Below are positions 61,376 to 64,000 of a DNA stretch of 64,000 bases, one piece after another. The DNA is from Pedobacter sp. MC2016-14. GTDB taxonomy: Bacteria > Bacteroidota > Bacteroidia > Sphingobacteriales > Sphingobacteriaceae. Each line of letters starts with the position of its first letter. Position 1 is the first letter of the stretch. The DNA is taken from the NCBI RefSeq assembly GCF_020991475.1, contig NZ_JAJMPA010000004.1:1-64000 (forward strand), read 5' to 3'. The notes below the pieces were generated by a model. It searched no databases. It was not told where the DNA came from and saw only the letters and a list, made by a program, of their open reading frames with translations. The position numbers and the translations under genes were made by a program.

Positions 61376-62791
61376 ATGGAAAAACATTTAGTACATCCTG
61401 TTTTTAAGGTACTTGCCAGCATTGCGGATAAACATAATATTGAAGCTTATGTAATTGGCGGGTATGTTAGGGACATTTTTTTAAACAGGCCATCAAAGGA
61501 TATTGACATTGTAGTACTTGGAAATGGAATAGAATTTGCAGAATTGGCAGGACAGCAACTGAGAACAAAGGTTGCCGTATTTAAAAACTTTGGTACTGCC
61601 ATGTTAAAATTCCAGGATCTTGAAATAGAGTTTGTAGGTGCCAGAAAGGAGTCTTACAGATCTGATTCCCGCAAACCAATTGTTGAGAACGGAACGATTG
61701 CGGATGACCAGTTAAGAAGGGATTTTACCGTAAATGCACTTGCAATTTCTTTAAACGCTGCTAACTTTGGACAGCTTATAGATCCTTTTGACGGAGTTAT
61801 AGATTTACAAAATAAGCTGATGCGCACGCCTCAAGATCCAGAACTTACTTTTTCTGATGATCCCTTAAGGATGATGCGTGCCATCCGTTTTGCAGCTCAG
61901 CTAAATTTTGATATTGATGAAATTGCACTTAAAGCAATTTCAAGGCAAAAGGATAGAATTAAAATTGTTTCCAAAGAGCGTATTACAGATGAATTAAATA
62001 AAATCATCCTCTCTCCTATTCCTTCTATTGGCTTTAAACATTTGTTTGACACCGGGCTTTTACACCTCATATTTCCACAGATGGCCAACTTATATGGCGT
62101 GGAATACATTAATGGAAAAGGCCATAAAGATAATTTTTACCACACGCTACAGGTGCTGGACAATATTTGTTTGGTAACTGATGACCTATGGCTAAGATGG
62201 GCAGCCATTTTGCATGACATTGCCAAACCTGCAACAAAAAGGTTTGAAGAAGGGCATGGATGGACTTTTCATGGGCACGAAGATAAGGGCGCAAGAATGG
62301 TTCCTCAAATATTTACACAGCTAAAATTGCCGCTGAATGAAAAGATGAAATATGTTCAAAAGCTAGTTCAGCTACATTTGCGCCCCATTGTACTGGCGCA
62401 AGAGGTAGTTACAGATAGTGCTGTAAGACGCCTTCTGTTTGATGCTGGTGAAGATATTGAAAGTTTGATGCTGCTTTGCAATGCAGATGTAACTACAAAA
62501 AATGAATATAAGGTAAAAAAGTATAGAAATAACTTTGAACTGGTTAAACAAAAGCTGAAAGATGTGGAAGAAAGGGATAAAATCCGGAACTGGCAGCCTC
62601 CAATTACTGGAAACGACATTATGAACACTTTCGGACTGACAGCGGGCAAAGAAGTTGGACTGATAAAAAATGCCATAAGAGAAGCTATATTAGAAGGCGA
62701 GATCACCAACAATTACAATGATGCACTGGATTTTATGCTTAGAAAAGCAAAAGAATTTGGATTATTACCAGTAAAGAATAACGCAAATTAA
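61376..62791 (+). CDS. CCA tRNA nucleotidyltransferase with HD domain
   Basis: A 471-residue class II nucleotidyltransferase. The head has GGYVRDIFLNRPSKDIDIVV (about 27-46, metal-binding DxD) and the motif RRDFTVNALA; the neck has DPLRMMRAIRFAAQL. The C-terminal part carries an HD metal-binding domain (LHDIAKPATKR; FHGHEDKGARM). It adds or repairs the tRNA 3' CCA end. Poly(A) polymerase is a relative, but the HD domain and length favour CCA addition. Confidence 0.92.
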   Translation: MEKHLVHPVFKVLASIADKHNIEAYVIGGYVRDIFLNRPSKDIDIVVLGNGIEFAELAGQQLRTKVAVFKNFGTAMLKFQDLEIEFVGARKESYRSDSRKPIVENGTIADDQLRRDFTVNALAISLNAANFGQLIDPFDGVIDLQNKLMRTPQDPELTFSDDPLRMMRAIRFAAQLNFDIDEIALKAISRQKDRIKIVSKERITDELNKIILSPIPSIGFKHLFDTGLLHLIFPQMANLYGVEYINGKGHKDNFYHTLQVLDNICLVTDDLWLRWAAILHDIAKPATKRFEEGHGWTFHGHEDKGARMVPQIFTQLKLPLNEKMKYVQKLVQLHLRPIVLAQEVVTDSAVRRLLFDAGEDIESLMLLCNADVTTKNEYKVKKYRNNFELVKQKLKDVEERDKIRNWQPPITGNDIMNTFGLTAGKEVGLIKNAIREAILEGEITNNYNDALDFMLRKAKEFGLLPVKNNAN

Positions 62792-62840
62792 AAGAAAATA
62801 TATTTTATTATTAATTTTATAAATCAGAAAAAAAGCTAAA

Positions 62841-63506
62841 ATGGCAGTTTATAGATTTAGAGTGAGTTTTGAAGAATTTGATGAGATTGTTAGAGAAGTT
62901 GATATCAAAACAACTCAAACATTTGAAGATCTACACCGGGCTATTCAGGGTTCAGTAGGTTATAGTCCTGAAAAATCGTCCTCCTTTTACGTAAGCTCTG
63001 ATCATTGGATTAAAGGAGATGAAATTGCTTATTTACCAAATCAGCGTAAAATAGACCGCGGCGTTACGCTTATGGAAAAGGCAAAACTAAGCAACTTCAT
63101 TGACGATCCTCATCAGAAATTTTATTACATCTACAACTTTGACAGGCCATTTGATTTTCATGTGCAATTAATTAAAATTATACTGGAAAATGAACCTGGA
63201 AAGGTTTACCCATTTATATTCAAAAGTACTGGGGAAGCGCCAAAGCTAATTGAGAACAATGGCGCAGTATCTTACCTTCTTCAGGCTAAAGAGAAACCAG
63301 AAGATTTCGATTTCATGAATGAAGCCGGCTTTGAGGCTGAAGATGCGGATGAGCTGGAAGCAATGACAGCAAGAGATTTTAATGCTGGAGAAAAAGCCGA
63401 AGATGCACCAGGTGATGATGATGATAAGGATTCAGACGACTACGCTGAACATGGTGATGACGACGAAGATTATAGTATAGACGACAGCAAAGATGATGAT
63501 TACTAA
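62841..63506 (+). CDS. pRiA4b ORF-3-like protein with acidic tail
   Basis: A 221-residue protein of the plasmid pRiA4b ORF-3/IS1096 TnpR-like family. It begins with the typical YRFRVSFEEFDEIVREVDIK and FEDLHRAIQGSVGYS; the body ends near residue 150. The last 60 residues are very acidic (DDDDKDSDDYAEHGDDDED), which is longer than expected and might bind cations or basic proteins. The family's function is unknown. Although named after plasmid and IS genes, nothing mobile is around it here. Confidence 0.8.
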   Translation: MAVYRFRVSFEEFDEIVREVDIKTTQTFEDLHRAIQGSVGYSPEKSSSFYVSSDHWIKGDEIAYLPNQRKIDRGVTLMEKAKLSNFIDDPHQKFYYIYNFDRPFDFHVQLIKIILENEPGKVYPFIFKSTGEAPKLIENNGAVSYLLQAKEKPEDFDFMNEAGFEAEDADELEAMTARDFNAGEKAEDAPGDDDDKDSDDYAEHGDDDEDYSIDDSKDDDY

Positions 63507-63515
63507 CTATTTGAT

Positions 63516-64000
63516 GTGGATCATAAAACATTAATTGTTATAGTTGGGCCAACGGCGATAGGTAAAACTGCTTTAGCTATCTCTTTGGCCCAACATTTTT
63601 CCACTGAGATCATCTCTGCCGATTCCAGGCAGTTCTTTACTGAAATGGAAATTGGAACTGCAAAGCCTTCGGCATTTGAACTTGCGCAGGCTCCACATCA
63701 TTTTATAAATTCGCATAGCATCAAGCAACTTTTTAGTACGGGCGATTTTGAGCTCGAAGCATTGCGTATTTTGGAAAGCTTATTTAAAAAGCAAGATATC
63801 GCAATCCTGGTGGGTGGTTCTGGCTTATATATAAATGCTGTTTGTAATGGACTAGACGAGTTACCAGACACAGATTTGCAGATCCGTGAGGAATTAAACC
63901 AACGCCTGGCCGTAGAAGGGTTAGCAACCATTAAAGCTCAGCTTAAACAGCTGGATCCAGAATATTTTGAACGTGTTGATCAATCTAATCCTCAAAGAAT
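63516..64000 (+). CDS. miaA: tRNA dimethylallyltransferase MiaA, partial (3' end beyond window)
   Basis: A partial gene of 161 codons, open to the window edge. The P-loop GPTAIGKT (about residues 11-18), ISADSRQFFTEMEIGTAKPS and VGGSGLYINAVCNGLDELP are diagnostic of MiaA. It transfers a dimethylallyl group to A37 of tRNAs reading UNN codons. The start is GTG 63516 in the same frame as the preceding gene, 9 bases after its stop; the nearby ATG at 63514 is in another frame and closes at once. Confidence 0.92.
   Translation, partial: MDHKTLIVIVGPTAIGKTALAISLAQHFSTEIISADSRQFFTEMEIGTAKPSAFELAQAPHHFINSHSIKQLFSTGDFELEALRILESLFKKQDIAILVGGSGLYINAVCNGLDELPDTDLQIREELNQRLAVEGLATIKAQLKQLDPEYFERVDQSNPQR

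Noticed and set aside
62841..63506. Insertion sequence, because of the IS1096/pRiA4b family name.
   Set aside because: No transposase, inverted repeats or target duplication flank the gene.

Overview
The window reads as chromosomal DNA of a Bacteroidota bacterium, most likely Sphingobacteriaceae and close to Pedobacter. The evidence is a fused exonuclease-DnaE polymerase, BamD/omega/CoaBC/DUF4835/RecN synteny, TonB-dependent receptors with carboxypeptidase-like regulatory domains, a DUF4249 lipoprotein, a type IX secretion sorting domain, and many promoters of the Bacteroidota form TTG-N19-TAnnTTTG instead of the classical -35/-10. Genes are densely packed on both strands. I see no rRNA, tRNA, CRISPR array, prophage or intact insertion sequence.

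Region 1-4700 holds a voltage-gated-type ion channel, a DUF421 membrane protein, an NTF2-like protein, a nested palindromic element, and a divergent pair: a PRISE-type short-chain reductase facing a Crp/Fnr regulator. Two near-identical Crp/Fnr boxes lie between them. Region 4700-8310 is a five-gene minus-strand cluster built around an MbnP-like lipoprotein and an MbnH-like dihaem peroxidase, with a Cys-rich beta-barrel candidate, a YHS protein and an unidentified Cys-rich protein. I read it as a periplasmic/outer-membrane copper module. Next come about 1.4 kb without an intact gene, with a decayed coding fragment and a long stem-loop.

Region 9700-18200 carries the bamD-omega-coaBC-DUF4835-recN group, fabI, a surface protein and a radical SAM protein. 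Region 18200-30950 has ettA, a HAD phosphatase, clpC, an outer-membrane uptake group (DUF1456, TonB receptor, DUF4249, beta-barrel) and a DbpA-like helicase. Region 31000-41200 has a GH15 enzyme, a siderophore-type TonB receptor, a fused trehalose-6-phosphate synthase/phosphatase, a thioesterase, YceH and a Kup potassium transporter.

Region 41300-49700 has a T9SS-sorted protein, an FAH-M23-Bcp group, a split transketolase tightly linked to an ECF sigma factor with probable anti-sigma and Spy/CpxP-like partners, a DUF58 protein and thioredoxin. Region 49700-64000 is mostly housekeeping: dnaE with fused proofreading domain, lipocalin, gyrB, a Skp-like lipoprotein, a guanine-deaminase-like enzyme, an S4 protein, dapD, a glycosyltransferase, a TsaC-family protein, a CCA-adding enzyme, a pRiA4b ORF-3-like protein and the 5' part of miaA, cut by the window edge.

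The most interesting items are the MbnP/MbnH cluster, the Crp/Fnr divergon, the nested palindrome at 2730-2901, the stem-loop at 9499-9612, and three genes whose -7 box sits exactly four bases before the start codon, which suggests leaderless mRNAs.
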